This document shows, piece by piece, positions 25,313-35,091 of a DNA stretch of 42,397 bases (position 1 is its first letter; each line of letters begins with the position of its first letter). The notes beneath the pieces were generated by a model. It was not told the DNA's origin. It worked only from the letters and a program-made list of their open reading frames with translations, and did no database searches. The translations under genes and the position numbers were made by a program. This DNA is from Carthagonibacter sp032251515 (lineage in GTDB: Bacteria; Gemmatimonadota; Gemmatimonadetes; Palauibacterales; Palauibacteraceae), in contig JAVVDU010000022.1 of assembly GCA_032251515.1 (NCBI GenBank), forward strand, positions 1-42,397, in the 5' to 3' direction.

Positions 25313-26146
25313 ATGGTCCGAATGAGGATGCACCGGATGGCCCTGGCGGGAGCGCTGCTCCTGGCCGTCGTTCCCGCCGCGTGCGGCGACGGCGGTGACG
25401 CGCAGGCCGAGCTGGACCGGGAGCTCGATCTCGCGCTCTCGCAGGCCGACTCGGCCACCCTGGCCGACCTGCAGCAGAAGATCGACGAGCGGATGACCGA
25501 GCAGGCCGCGCCGCCGGCGGAGACCGCCCCGGCCCCGCGGCCGGCCACGCAGCAGCCGGCCTCCCGTCCGGCGCCGCGCCCGGCCCCGGCCCCGGCGGGT
25601 CCGCGGTACGCCGAGTACACCGTCTCGTCCGGCACGAGCTTCCAGGTGCGGCTCGACCAGGAGCTCAGCACCCGCAATTCCTCGGTGGGCGACCTGTTCA
25701 CGGTCACCACCGTGACGCCGCTCACCGACGGGGACCGCGTGGTCGTGCCCGCCGGCACGAAGATCCGCGGCGAGGTGACGGAGGCGCAGAAGTCGGGCAA
25801 CTCGGGTCAGACGGCCGTGCTCAAGGTGCAGTTCGACGACCTGACGGTGGACGGCGAGTCCTACCCCGTGTCGCTGAACCTGGTGGATGCCCAGATCGAG
25901 ACGAAGGGCCGTGACGACACGGGCGACAAGGCCCTGAAGATCGGCGGCGGCGCGGCCGCGGGCGCGCTGCTCGGCACGCTGATCGGGGGCGGGGGCAAGG
26001 GGACCCTGATCGGGGCCGCGGTGGGTGCGGCCGCCGGGACGGGGATCCAGATGACGCAGAACGACGTGGACGCGTACCTGCGCGAGGGTTCCATGATGAC
26101 CGTCCGCCTGGACGGGCCGCTCACCGTGCGGCGCCAGGTGTCCTGA
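25313..26146 (+). CDS. Lipoprotein with glycine zipper, unknown function
   Basis: A 277-residue lipoprotein: a basic start, hydrophobic core and the lipobox VVPAAC (Cys24 by my count). Next come a helical segment rich in Asp/Leu (30-62), a Pro/Ala/Arg linker (about 64-98), and a beta domain (YTVSSGTSFQVRLDQELSTRNSSVGDLFTVTTVTPLTDGDRVVVPAGTKIRGEVTEAQ). A glycine zipper follows (about 215-245, GGGAAAGALLGTLIGGGGKGTLIGAAVGAAAG), which may insert in or pack against membrane. Anchored by the Cys and touching the membrane again by the zipper, it could bridge envelope layers. GGGGAGGATGTC precedes the ATG. Convergent with ggt. Confidence 0.8.
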   Translation: MVRMRMHRMALAGALLLAVVPAACGDGGDAQAELDRELDLALSQADSATLADLQQKIDERMTEQAAPPAETAPAPRPATQQPASRPAPRPAPAPAGPRYAEYTVSSGTSFQVRLDQELSTRNSSVGDLFTVTTVTPLTDGDRVVVPAGTKIRGEVTEAQKSGNSGQTAVLKVQFDDLTVDGESYPVSLNLVDAQIETKGRDDTGDKALKIGGGAAAGALLGTLIGGGGKGTLIGAAVGAAAGTGIQMTQNDVDAYLREGSMMTVRLDGPLTVRRQVS

Positions 26147-26179
26147 CCCCGACCTGCACGTAGTCGCTTCCCGGGCGGA

Positions 26180-26208
26180 GGCGCCCCCGGCATCGTTCCG
26201 GGGGCGCC
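26180..26208. terminator. Strong hairpin between convergent genes
   Basis: An 11-bp perfect stem, GGCGCCCCCGG (26180-26190) with CCGGGGGCGCC (26198-26208), and a 7-nt loop, directly before the end of the minus-strand ggt gene and 33 bp after the plus-strand lipoprotein. It can serve both directions; no T-run. Confidence 0.55.
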
Positions 26209-26210
26209 CG

Positions 26211-28201
26211 TCAGGTTCCCAGCGCCGCGCCTCCGCGCCGCGGGTCCGCCATTCCCCGCCGCAGGCCGGCCGCGTCGATGTGGATGGACTCCACGTCGCC
26301 GGACATGCCCGGTCGCTCCCGCACCGCGTGGCCCAGCGCGCGCAGGGTCTCCACCGTTTCCGCGTCCAGCCCGCCCCGCTCGTAGCGGATCTCGTCCGGC
26401 AGTCCCTGGTGGTGGAAGCGCGGGGCGACCACGGACGTCCGGACCGGCAGGCCGAAGTCCACGTGGTTCGTGACGATCTGGAAGATCGAGGTGATGATCG
26501 TGGACCCGCCCGGCGTGCCGGTGACCAGTTCCGTGCGGCCCCGCGGGTTCACGAGCACCGTGGGGGTCATCGCCGACAGCATCCGCTTGCCCGGCGCGAT
26601 CGCGTTCGCCTCGCCCTGCACCAGGCCGTACAGGTTCGGCACTCCCGGCTTGGCCGTGAAGTCGTCCATCTCGTTGTTCAGCAGGAAGCCCGCACCGCGC
26701 ACCGTGACGCCGGAGCCGAAGCCGCCGTTCAGCGTCGTGGTGACGGCCACGGCGTGGCCGGCGGCGTCCACCACCGAGAAGTGCGTGGTCTCGGACGGCT
26801 CCAGCGGGACCCGGTTGAACTCCTCCGAGCGGGAGGCGCGTCCCGGGTCGATGCCGGCGGCCAGCGAGTCGGCGTACGCCTGGGAGAGAAGGCGGTCCAA
26901 AGGCATCTCCACGAAGTCCGGGTCGCCGAGGTAGAAGTTGCGGTCGGCGTACGCGCGGCGCATCGCCTCCACGGCCACGTGGATCGCGGCCGGCGAGTGC
27001 CAGCCGAGCGCTCCGAGGTCGAACCGCTCGATGATGTTGAGGAGCTGGCCCATCGTGATGCCGCCCGAGGAGGGGGGCGGCATGGAGATCACCGTCCAGC
27101 CCCGGTAGTCCACCTCCACCGGCGTCCGCCACACGGCCCGGTAGGCGGCGAGGTCGTCGCGGGTGATCAGCCCGCCGCCGCGCCGCATCTCCGCCGCGAG
27201 CGAGTCGGCGATCCAGCCCCGGTAGAAGGCGTCCGGTCCGTCGGNNNNNNNNNNNNNNNNNNNNNNNNNNNNNNNNNNNNNNNNNNNNNNNNNNNNNNNN
27301 NNNNNNNNNNNNNNNNNNNNNNNNNNNNNNNNNNNNNNNNNNNNTCCGCCGCGAGCGAGTCGGCGATCCAGCCCCGGTAGAAGGCGTCCGGTCCGTCGGC
27401 CGCGATGGCGCGCAGCGTACGCGCGAGGTCCGGCTGGCGGCGCAGCGAGCCGGCCTCCGGGGGCGCGCCGCCGGGCAGGAACGCCGCCGCGGACGCCGGA
27501 AAGCGGCCCAGCAGGTCGCGTTCCGCGGCGATCGCGAACCGGTGCCGCGGGGTGACCCGGAACCCTTCCCCGGCGAGTCGGATGGCCGGCTCCAGCAGGC
27601 GCGCCCAGGGGAGGGATCCGAACCGCTCGTGCGCCGCGCGCATCCCGGCCACCGATCCGGGCACGCCGGACGCGAGGTGCCCCACGACGCCGTCGCCGGT
27701 CACCCGGCCCTGCGCGTCCACGTACATGTCCTTCGAGGCCCCCGCGGGCGCCCGCTCGCGGAAGTCCAGCGCCACCCGTTCGTCGTCCGCGGTGCGCGCC
27801 ACCAGAAAGCCGCCGCCGCCCAGGTTGCCGGCCTCCGGGTGCACCACGGCGAGGGCGAAGTGAACCGCGATCGCCGCATCGAAGGCGTTGCCGCCGTCCC
27901 GCAGCACCTCGACTCCCGCGGCGCTGGCCAGGGAATCGGTGCTCACGACCATGCCGCCCGCGCTCACGGCGGGCGCGGCGCCCGGCCGGTAGGGCCAGGA
28001 GTCCGGGAAGGCGACCGGCGAGGCGTGCGTCGTCCGCACCTCCGGCACGCGGGCCACCGGGTCGATGGAGGCCGGGGCCGGGGAGCGTGGCGGACCGGCG
28101 CAGGCCGGCGCGAGCAGTGCGAGACCGAGGGCGACGGGAAGCAGGGAAAGCCTCCGGACCGGGAGGCCGCGGGCGCGGTGCCGTGCCTGGTGTCGGTTCA
28201 T
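26211..28201 (-). CDS. ggt: Gamma-glutamyltransferase, interrupted by a false gap
   Basis: A self-cleaving periplasmic enzyme that transfers or hydrolyses gamma-glutamyl groups (glutathione breakdown). A lipoprotein-like N-terminus (lipobox LLAPAC, Cys34) anchors it. Catalytic elements: RDGGNAFDAA, GGGGF, and the processing site SETTHFSVVD with the nucleophile Thr420 (numbering after gap removal), then NNEMDDF and GTPGGSTI of the small subunit. The N run at 27245-27344 is flanked by the same 55 bp; removing 155 bp gives 1836 bp, a 611-residue protein with unbroken similarity. ATG start; the putative -10 element lies only a few bases before it. Confidence 0.94.
27245..27344. other. Assembly gap (100 N) with 55-bp flanking duplication
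   Basis: The 55 bp before the N run (27190-27244) are identical to the 55 bp after it (27345-27399). Removing the run and one copy keeps the ggt frame. Confidence 0.93.
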
Positions 28202-28207
28202 GGGTGC

Positions 28208-28236
28208 AACATAGGGCGCGCGGTGGGACGTGACAC
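28208..28236 (-). promoter_or_regulatory. Candidate promoter of ggt giving a leaderless transcript
   Basis: On the minus strand GTGTCA (28236-28231), a 17-bp spacer and TATGTT (28213-28208). The transcript would start at or very near the A of the ATG at 28201, and no ribosome-binding sequence is present, so translation would be leaderless. Confidence 0.45.
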
Positions 28237-28441
28237 GACCCCGGGGGACGGGAAGACCGCGCTGGACGAGGGCCGCCCCCGCCTGTCCCGCTTCCCGGAC
28301 GGCGTGTTACGTTGGCTCGTCCGCCGCAGGGAGACCGCAGCGACCAGCCAGCGAGGCCCGCGCCCCCGTGCACACGCGTCCCGGCATCCCATCCGGTACC
28401 CGTCCGGCCACCCGTCCCGCCCGTGCTCCGGGCCCCCGCCC

Positions 28442-29578
28442 GTGAGCGAGCTGTTCGTCGGCCTGATGTCGGGGACGTCGCTGGACGGCGTCGATGCCGC
28501 GCTCGTGGAGCTGGGCGGCCGGGACGAGCGCCCCGCCCCCGCGCGCCTCGTCGCCTTCCGAACCGAGCCCTGGCCCCAGCCGCTGCGCGCCCGGCTGCGG
28601 GAGGCCGTCGCGGGGGACGGCGGCTCGCCCCTGCTGGCCGACCTCGGCGTGGAGCTCGGCGAACGTTTCGCGGCCGCGACGCTTTCCCTGCTCGCCGGGG
28701 CCGGCGTCGCCGCGGCCGACGTCCGGGCGATCGGCAGCCACGGCCAGACGGTCTGGCACCGGCCGCCGGCGCCCGGGAGGCCAGGAGCGACCCTGCAGAT
28801 CGGCGAAGCGGCGGTGATCGCCGAGCGCACGGGGATCGACGTGATCGCGGACTTCCGGGTGCGCGACGTGGCGGCCGGCGGGCACGGCGCCCCGCTCGCC
28901 CCCGTGTTCGACCGGCTGGTGCTCGCCCGTCCGGACCGCGGGCGGGCCGTCCAGAATCTCGGCGGCATGGCGAACGTGACCGGCCTGCCGCCCGCCGGGT
29001 CCGGCGCGCGCCCCGTCGCCTTCGACACGGGCCCCGGGGTGGCACTCCTGGACGGCGCGGCACGGCGACTCACCGGCGGGCTGGCCGACATGGACCGGAA
29101 CGGCGCGCTGGCGGCGCGCGGCCGGGTCATCCCGGAGGCCCTCGAGGCGTGGCTCGCCGACCCGTTCTTCGTGCGGCCGCCGCCCCGCAGCACGGGCCGG
29201 GAACGGTTCGGCGAGGCCGCCCTCGACGCGTGGCTGGGCCGATTCGGGCGGGCCACGGCCGAGGACCTGCTGGCCACGCTCACCGAGCTCACGGCGCGCA
29301 GCGTGGCCGAGGCGTACCGGTTCCTCGACTTCGTCCCCGACGAGGTGCTGCTGTGCGGCGGCGGGGCGCGAAACCCGGAGCTCGTGCGGCGCCTCGCCGC
29401 GCACCTCGGCGCCGGGCGGGTGCGGCCTCTCGCGGATGCCGGCTGGGACGGTGACGCCCGCGAGGCCGCGGCGTTCGCCCTGCTGGCCCGCCAGCACGTG
29501 CTCGGCCTGCCGGTGGACGCCGGCTGGGCCACAGGCGCGCCCGGGGCGCGGCGGCTCGGCAAGCGGGTGCCGGCGTGA
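28442..29578 (+). CDS. anmK: Anhydro-N-acetylmuramic acid kinase
   Basis: Opens the 1,6-anhydro ring of anhydro-MurNAc and phosphorylates it to MurNAc-6-P, the entry to cell-wall sugar recycling. The 378-residue product starts with the family signature VGLMSGTSLDGVDAALVE. It then shows GSHGQTVWH, DFRVRDVAAGGHGAPL, NLGGMANVTGL, FDTGPG and LCGGGARNP, covering sugar- and ATP-binding parts. GTG start at 28442. It heads a five-gene operon; nagZ, which makes its substrate chain, follows with a GTGA overlap. The 240 bp before it (28202-28441), shared with divergent ggt, contain no other convincing gene. Confidence 0.96.
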   Translation: MSELFVGLMSGTSLDGVDAALVELGGRDERPAPARLVAFRTEPWPQPLRARLREAVAGDGGSPLLADLGVELGERFAAATLSLLAGAGVAAADVRAIGSHGQTVWHRPPAPGRPGATLQIGEAAVIAERTGIDVIADFRVRDVAAGGHGAPLAPVFDRLVLARPDRGRAVQNLGGMANVTGLPPAGSGARPVAFDTGPGVALLDGAARRLTGGLADMDRNGALAARGRVIPEALEAWLADPFFVRPPPRSTGRERFGEAALDAWLGRFGRATAEDLLATLTELTARSVAEAYRFLDFVPDEVLLCGGGARNPELVRRLAAHLGAGRVRPLADAGWDGDAREAAAFALLARQHVLGLPVDAGWATGAPGARRLGKRVPA

Positions 29579-31155
29579 ACCTCGCGGCCCGCGTGCTGCT
29601 GGAGGCGCTCCGCTTCGACCGCGAGCCGGAGGACGAGGTCCGCCGCCGGGCCGAGCGGGCCCTCGCCGCGGGCGCGGGGGGCTTCGTGCTGTTCGGGGGC
29701 GAGGCGGAGCGTGTGGCGCGGCGGGTGGAGGAGTGGCGGGGCGCCGTGCGGCACCGGCTGTGGATCGCCGCCGACCTGGAGCGCGGTCCGGGGCAGCAGT
29801 TCACGGGCCTGCCCGAGCTCCCGCCGCCGGCGGGACTCGCGGCGCACCCGGATCCGGAGGGAGCGGCCCGCGAGGCGGGGCGGCTCACGGGCCGCGGCGC
29901 CCGCCGGGTCGGCGTCGACCTCGTGCTCGCCCCCGTGCTCGACCTCGACGTGGAGGCGCGCAACCCCATCGTCGGCACCCGGAGCTTCGGCGCGGACCCG
30001 CGCCTCGTCGGACGGCTCGGGCGCGCCTGGATCGAGGGCTGCCAGGCGGAGGGCGTGGCGGCCTGCGCCAAGCACTTTCCGGGGCACGGCCGCACGACGC
30101 GGGACTCGCACGACGTCCTGCCCCGCGTGACCGCGGGCCGCGGCGAGCTGGAGGAGGACCTGGCGCCGTTCCGGGCGGTGGCGCCCCACGTGGCGGCCGT
30201 CATGGCGGCGCACGTCGCGTTTCCCGCCCTCGGGAGCGAGCGGCCGGCCACCCTGGAGCCGGAGATCCTGGCCGGACTGCTGCGCGAGGGGCTCGGCTTC
30301 GAGGGTCTGGTGCTCACCGACGCCCTGAACATGGGCGGGTTCGCGGCCGCAGCGGCGGGCGGGGAAGCGGCGGAGGCGAACGGGACGGCGGCCGCGCTGC
30401 TGGCCGGCTGCGACCTGCTCCTCTATCCGTCCGACTTCGCGGCCGCCGCCGCGGCGCTGGACCGCGCCGCCCTCGCCTCGCCCCGGGTGGGCGACCGCGT
30501 GGAGGAGGCGCTGCGGCGCGGCCGCGACACGGTCCGCCGTTTCCGCCTCGCGGGGCGCCCGGAGGGAGTGGACCGCGACGCCGCGCCCGGGGCGCCGGGC
30601 GCCCGCGACACGGCCGCCGCCGCGGCGCTGGCGCGGGACTGCATCCGGGCGCCGGACGCCCTGCCTGCCGGCCTCGGCCCGGACCGCCCCGTCCGGGTGC
30701 GCGCCGTGTGGGACGACCGTCCCGACCCGGGGCGGGCCCCGTTCGGCGCCGCGTTCGCCGCGGCGCTCGCGGCGCGGGGCTGGGCGGTGGAGGAGGGCCC
30801 GCCCGAAGGCGGCGCGCCCTGGATCTGCCTCGTCGCGGCGACCCCGCAGGCCTGGAAGGGCACCGCCGGCCTCACGGAGGCGGGGCGCGCGGCCGTGGCC
30901 GCGGCGGGGGCCGCCGCGGGGCGGTTCCCCGTCGTGTTCGGCCACCCGCGCGTCCTCGCCGGCCTGTCGTCCCGCGGCGCCGGTCTGTGCGCCTGGAGCG
31001 CGGAGACGGCGATGGAGCGGGCCGCGGCGCTGCGGCTGGACGAGCTGGCGCGGGCCGGACAAGCGGCGCGCCCGGCTGCCGGACCGGCCGCGGGACCGGA
31101 GCCCGGAGGCGAGGCCGGCCGGGACTCGGGTCCCACGCCGGAGGGAGGCCGGTGA
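29575..31155 (+). CDS. nagZ: Beta-N-acetylhexosaminidase, glycoside hydrolase family 3
   Basis: Removes GlcNAc from GlcNAc-anhydroMurNAc (peptides) in the cytoplasm. In the 526-residue protein, residues 1-300 carry the family motifs: ADLERGPGQQF, KHFPGHG at 166-172, the catalytic His loop DSHDVLP (His179) and the nucleophile Asp249 in LTDALNMGG. The last 200 residues are an extra domain (ALARDCIRAPDALPAG... to a Gly/Pro tail) that E. coli NagZ lacks, comparable to the C-terminal domain in two-domain Gram-positive NagZ. No signal peptide. The GTG overlaps the anmK stop. Confidence 0.92.
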   Translation: MNLAARVLLEALRFDREPEDEVRRRAERALAAGAGGFVLFGGEAERVARRVEEWRGAVRHRLWIAADLERGPGQQFTGLPELPPPAGLAAHPDPEGAAREAGRLTGRGARRVGVDLVLAPVLDLDVEARNPIVGTRSFGADPRLVGRLGRAWIEGCQAEGVAACAKHFPGHGRTTRDSHDVLPRVTAGRGELEEDLAPFRAVAPHVAAVMAAHVAFPALGSERPATLEPEILAGLLREGLGFEGLVLTDALNMGGFAAAAAGGEAAEANGTAAALLAGCDLLLYPSDFAAAAAALDRAALASPRVGDRVEEALRRGRDTVRRFRLAGRPEGVDRDAAPGAPGARDTAAAAALARDCIRAPDALPAGLGPDRPVRVRAVWDDRPDPGRAPFGAAFAAALAARGWAVEEGPPEGGAPWICLVAATPQAWKGTAGLTEAGRAAVAAAGAAAGRFPVVFGHPRVLAGLSSRGAGLCAWSAETAMERAAALRLDELARAGQAARPAAGPAAGPEPGGEAGRDSGPTPEGGR

Positions 31156-33031
31156 GCCCACTCGACTGGTGGGTGGTGGGACTCTACCTGGCCGGCACTC
31201 TCGCCATCGGAATCTGGCTGGCGCGCCGGGCGAGCGGCGGCCTGGTGGACTTCTNNNNNNNNNNNNNNNNNNNNNNNNNNNNNNNNNNNNNNNNNNNNNN
31301 NNNNNNNNNNNNNNNNNNNNNNNNNNNNNNNNNNNNNNNNNNNNNNNNNNNNNNCTCGCCATCGGAATCTGGCTGGCGCGCCGGGCGAGCGGCGGCCTGG
31401 TGGACTTCTTCGTGAGCGGCCGCTCGCTCCCCTGGTGGCTCGCCGGGACCTCGATGGCCGCCACCACGTTCAGCGTGGACACGCCGCTCTACGTCACGGG
31501 GCTCGTGGCGCGGCGGGGCGTGGCCGGGAACTGGGAGTGGTGGGCGTTCGCCCTGTCGCACCTGCTCCTGATCTACGTGTTCGCCCGCCTGTGGCGCCGC
31601 GCCGAGGTCGTCACGGACGCCGAGCTCACCGAGCTCCGGTACGGGGGGCGGCCCGCCGCCGTCCTCCGCGGCACCCGGGCCTTCCTGTTCGCCGTGCCGA
31701 TCAACTGCATCGCGATCGGCTACGTGATGCTCGCGATGCGGAAGGTGATCGAGGCCCTGGGCGTGGCTGCGGCCCTGCCGCCGTGGCTGCCCGGCGACGA
31801 GCGCCTGTGGATCGTGGTGGGGCTGTCGGTGTTCGTGATGGTCTACGCCGGCGTGGCCGGCCTGTGGGGCGTGGTGGCCACCGATTTCTTCCAGTTCGGC
31901 CTCGCCATGCTGGGCGCGCTGCTCGTGGCGGGCTTCGCGGTGGCCGACATCGGGGGCCTCGCCGCCCTGCGCGACGGCGTCGTCGAGGCGGGCCGGGCCG
32001 ACGCCCTGCGCCTCGTCCCGCGGCCGGGCTCGCCGGACCTTCCGATGGGCACGTTCCTCGCCTACCTGGGGATCCAGTGGTGGGCGTGGCGCCGCTCGGA
32101 CGGCGGCGGGGAGTTCGTGCAGCGCATGTCCGCCTGCCGGACGGAGCGGGACGCGGAAGGGGCGGCCCTGCTGTTCAACCTCCTGCACTACGTGGTGCGG
32201 GCCTGGCCGTGGATCCTCGCCGCCCTGGCCGCCCTCGTCGTGTTCCCCGGCCTCGAGGACCCGGAGATGGGCTACCCGCTCCTCATGCTCCGTTACCTTC
32301 CGGCCGGCCTGCTGGGCATCGTCGTCGCCTCCTTCGTCGCCGCGTTCATGTCCACCGTGTCCACGCAGATCAACTGGGGCGCGAGCTACCTGGTGAACGA
32401 CCTGTACGCCCGCTTCGTCGACTCCACCGCCCCGCAGCGACGGCTCGTGGCGCTGGGGAGGCTGTCGTCGGCGCTCATCGTGGCGGCCGGCGGCGCGGCC
32501 GCGTTCTTCGCCAGCGACATCGGCACGGTGTTCCGGTTCATGATCGCGATCGGCACGGGCCCCGGCGCCGTCCTCATGCTGCGCTGGTTCTGGTGGCGCG
32601 TGAACGCGTGGGCCGAGCTGGCGTCGATGCTGGCCGGTTTCGCCATCGCCCTGCTCTCCTATCTTCCCGTGTTCGGGGACATGGAGTTCGGCCTGCGGCT
32701 CGCGGTCACGGCGTTCGGCGCGGCGGCCGTCTGGGTGCCGGTGATGCTCCTCACCCCGCCCGAGCGGGACGAGACGCTGGAAGCGTTCTACCGGCGGGTG
32801 CGGCCCGCCGGGCCCGGCTGGAACCGGTGGCGGGAGCGGACGGGCCTGGAGCCCGACGCGCCGCTGCGCCGGGACGCGCTCCGCACGATGGCGGCGGCGT
32901 CGCTCCTGTTCGGGGCCATGTTCGCCCTCGGGGGGGCGCTCCTGCTGAGGCCGGGCGTGGCCGCGACGGCGGGCGTCGCGGCACTGGCCGGCTGGGCCGT
33001 CCTCGCCCGCACGAGAAGGAGAACGGCGTGA
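31152..33031 (+). CDS. Sodium:solute symporter family transporter, interrupted by a false gap
   Basis: A multi-span inner-membrane symporter, 574 residues once the duplicate and N run at 31255-31354 are removed (1725 bp, in frame). Family features: the N-terminal DWWVVGLYLAGTLAIGIWLARRASGGLVDFFVSGRSLPWWLAGTSMAATTFS, where the FxSGRSLPWW part is characteristic, and a run of about 12-14 hydrophobic segments. STQINWGASYLVNDLY is the conserved motif before the later helices. Its position between nagZ and the amidase suggests import of a cell-wall sugar or muropeptide; this is inference from context. GTGA overlap at both ends. Confidence 0.9.
31255..31354. other. Assembly gap (100 N) with 55-bp flanking duplication
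   Basis: The 55 bp at 31200-31254 are identical to 31355-31409. Collapse restores the symporter frame. Confidence 0.93.
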
Positions 33032-35091
33032 AGCGGAAGAACCCTGCCGGATCGACACCGTCGCGGTCGCGATCCCGGCCGCGGACCCGGTCCCGGCCGT
33101 GGCCGCGGTCCCGCTCGCGGCGTCGGACGTCGGCCATGGCCGCCGCGGCGGCCGTGACGGCCGTCCTCGCCGCGGGCTGCGCCCCGGCAGCCTCCCGGCC
33201 CCCGGACCTGCCGGCCGTGATGACCACGGCGCTGCCGCCCGTGCCCGAGGTCCGCGGCCCGCTCACGCTGCGCGTCGAGTACCCGGACTCCCTGCAGCGC
33301 ATCGCGGCGGCCGACTCGAACTTCCTGTTCGGCACGGTGGGCACGGGCGATGCCACCCTCATCGTGGACGGCACGCCGGTGCCCGTGGAGCCGAACGGGG
33401 CATTCCTCGCGTGGCTGCCCGTCCCGCCGGCCGGGCCCGGCGACACGGCCGTGTACCGCCTGGTGGCCCGCCGGGGCGCGGAGATGGACACGCTTCGCCA
33501 CCCCGTGTTGCGCCCCCCGGTCCCGCCGGCGGACGAGTGGGCGGACCGCCTCCTCGACCCGACCCGCCTCGGCGAACGCCCGGAGCGCTGGTCGCTGCCC
33601 GACGAGGCGCTGGCCGTGGAAGTGCGGGCCGCTCCCGACGCGGTGGTCGAGGTCGTGGCCGGCCGGACGACCTTCGCGCTGCCGGCCGGGCCCGAGCCGG
33701 AGATCCGGGTCCTCGTGCTGCGGGCCGAGGAGCTGTACCGGGCGGCCTGCGTGCCGGAGGACTGCAACTGGGGGCCCGAGCCGGACCGACTGCGCCTGCT
33801 CGTGCGCGCCCGCCGGACCGACGGGGGCGCGGCGGGAGCGGCCTCCGGTGCGCGCCGGCGCGACGAGGGGGCGCTCGTCCTGCCCCTGCGGATCCTCGAC
33901 CCGGTGCGCCTCCCCGTGGCGGAGCTGCGCGAGCCTTCCGACCCGGTGCACGGCACGGACGGCGTCGTCGTCGGCCGCCCGGCTCCGTCCGGTCCGTACC
34001 GGTGGCGCTTCCCGCACGGGACGCGCGCCGAGGTGGACGGAAGGATCGGCGCCCGCCTCCGCCTCCGCCTCGGCCCGGCCCTCCACGCCTGGGTGGCCGT
34101 GGAGGATGCGGCCGTGCTGCCGGCCGGCACGCCGGCGCCGCGCGCGGGCGTGGGCGACCTGCGGTTCCTGACGCTGGCGGACCGGACGGAGCTGGCGGTG
34201 CCGCTCGCGGCGCCTCTGCCGCTGGCCGTAGAGCGGCCCGACGCCCGCACCGTCGACCTCGTCCTGTACGGCGCCGTGGGGCTCACCGACCGCATCTCGT
34301 TCGGCGCGGAGCCGCGCTTCGTGACGGCGGCGGAGTGGACGCAGGAGGCGGGTCCCGCCTGGCGCCTCCGGCTGCGGCTCGCCGCGCCCCTGTGGGGATG
34401 GCGGGCCCGCTGGGAGCGCGCCGCCGGCGAGCGGGGCGGCAGCGACGGCTCCGGCGGCCGCGGCGGTGGCGCCGCGACGCTGCGGCTGGAGCTCCGCGGC
34501 CCGCCCCCCATCGATCCCGCGGCGCCCCTGCGCGGCCGGCGGATCGCCGTGGATCCCGGGCACCCGGGAGCGGGAGCCACCGGCCCCACGGGCCTGTACG
34601 AGGGCGACGCGAACCTGGCGGTCGGGCGGATCCTCGCCCGCCTGCTCGCCGAGCGCGGGGCGGAGCCGTTCCTGGTGCGCGACGACACGCTCCCGCTGGG
34701 ACTGTACGAGCGCACGAGCGCGGCCGAGGCGGCCGGCGCGGAGCTGTTCGTGTCGATCCACGCCAACGCGCTGCCCGACGGTGTGCGGCCGTTCGGGCGG
34801 GAGGGGACGAGCACCTACCACTACCACCCGCACGCCGCGGCGCTCGCCGACGCGGTGCAGCGCGGCATGCTGGAGGAGATGCGGCTGCGCGACCTCGGCG
34901 TGTTCTGGGGCGACCTCGCGGTGACCCGGATGTCGTGGATGCCCGCGGTGCTCGCCGAGGGAGCGTTCCTGATGATGCCGCGGCACGAGGCGGCCCTCCG
35001 CGACCCGGCGTTCCAGGCGCGCTACGCCCGTGGCGTGCTCCGCGGCATCGAGGCGTTCCTGCGCGCCGCCGCGTCCGGGGAGGCGCCGTGA
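33028..35091 (+). CDS. N-acetylmuramoyl-L-alanine amidase (Amidase_3) with large N-terminal region
   Basis: Cleaves the bond between MurNAc and the peptide stem. The Amidase_3 domain is C-terminal (about 505-687): IAVDPGHPG with the zinc His near 512, YEGDANLAVG, SIHANALPDG and VLAEGAFLM provide the zinc and catalytic residues. The preceding 450 residues are beta-rich and not assigned. An export signal with lipobox LAAGC follows an unusual Arg/Ser-rich n-region. GTG start at 33028 has AGGAG at 7 nt and overlaps the symporter stop; an inner ATG at 33136 (MAAAAAVTAVLAAGC) would remove the odd extension but lacks a ribosome site. The product would act in the periplasm and release muropeptides for the recycling enzymes upstream. 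Confidence 0.9.
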   Translation: MKRKNPAGSTPSRSRSRPRTRSRPWPRSRSRRRTSAMAAAAAVTAVLAAGCAPAASRPPDLPAVMTTALPPVPEVRGPLTLRVEYPDSLQRIAAADSNFLFGTVGTGDATLIVDGTPVPVEPNGAFLAWLPVPPAGPGDTAVYRLVARRGAEMDTLRHPVLRPPVPPADEWADRLLDPTRLGERPERWSLPDEALAVEVRAAPDAVVEVVAGRTTFALPAGPEPEIRVLVLRAEELYRAACVPEDCNWGPEPDRLRLLVRARRTDGGAAGAASGARRRDEGALVLPLRILDPVRLPVAELREPSDPVHGTDGVVVGRPAPSGPYRWRFPHGTRAEVDGRIGARLRLRLGPALHAWVAVEDAAVLPAGTPAPRAGVGDLRFLTLADRTELAVPLAAPLPLAVERPDARTVDLVLYGAVGLTDRISFGAEPRFVTAAEWTQEAGPAWRLRLRLAAPLWGWRARWERAAGERGGSDGSGGRGGGAATLRLELRGPPPIDPAAPLRGRRIAVDPGHPGAGATGPTGLYEGDANLAVGRILARLLAERGAEPFLVRDDTLPLGLYERTSAAEAAGAELFVSIHANALPDGVRPFGREGTSTYHYHPHAAALADAVQRGMLEEMRLRDLGVFWGDLAVTRMSWMPAVLAEGAFLMMPRHEAALRDPAFQARYARGVLRGIEAFLRAAASGEAP

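Noticed and set aside
27190..27399. Flanking 55-bp repeats as genuine direct repeats or insertion-site duplications
   Set aside because: The same length (55 bp) and the same 100-N spacer at all four places, and restoration of frame after collapse, show an assembly origin.
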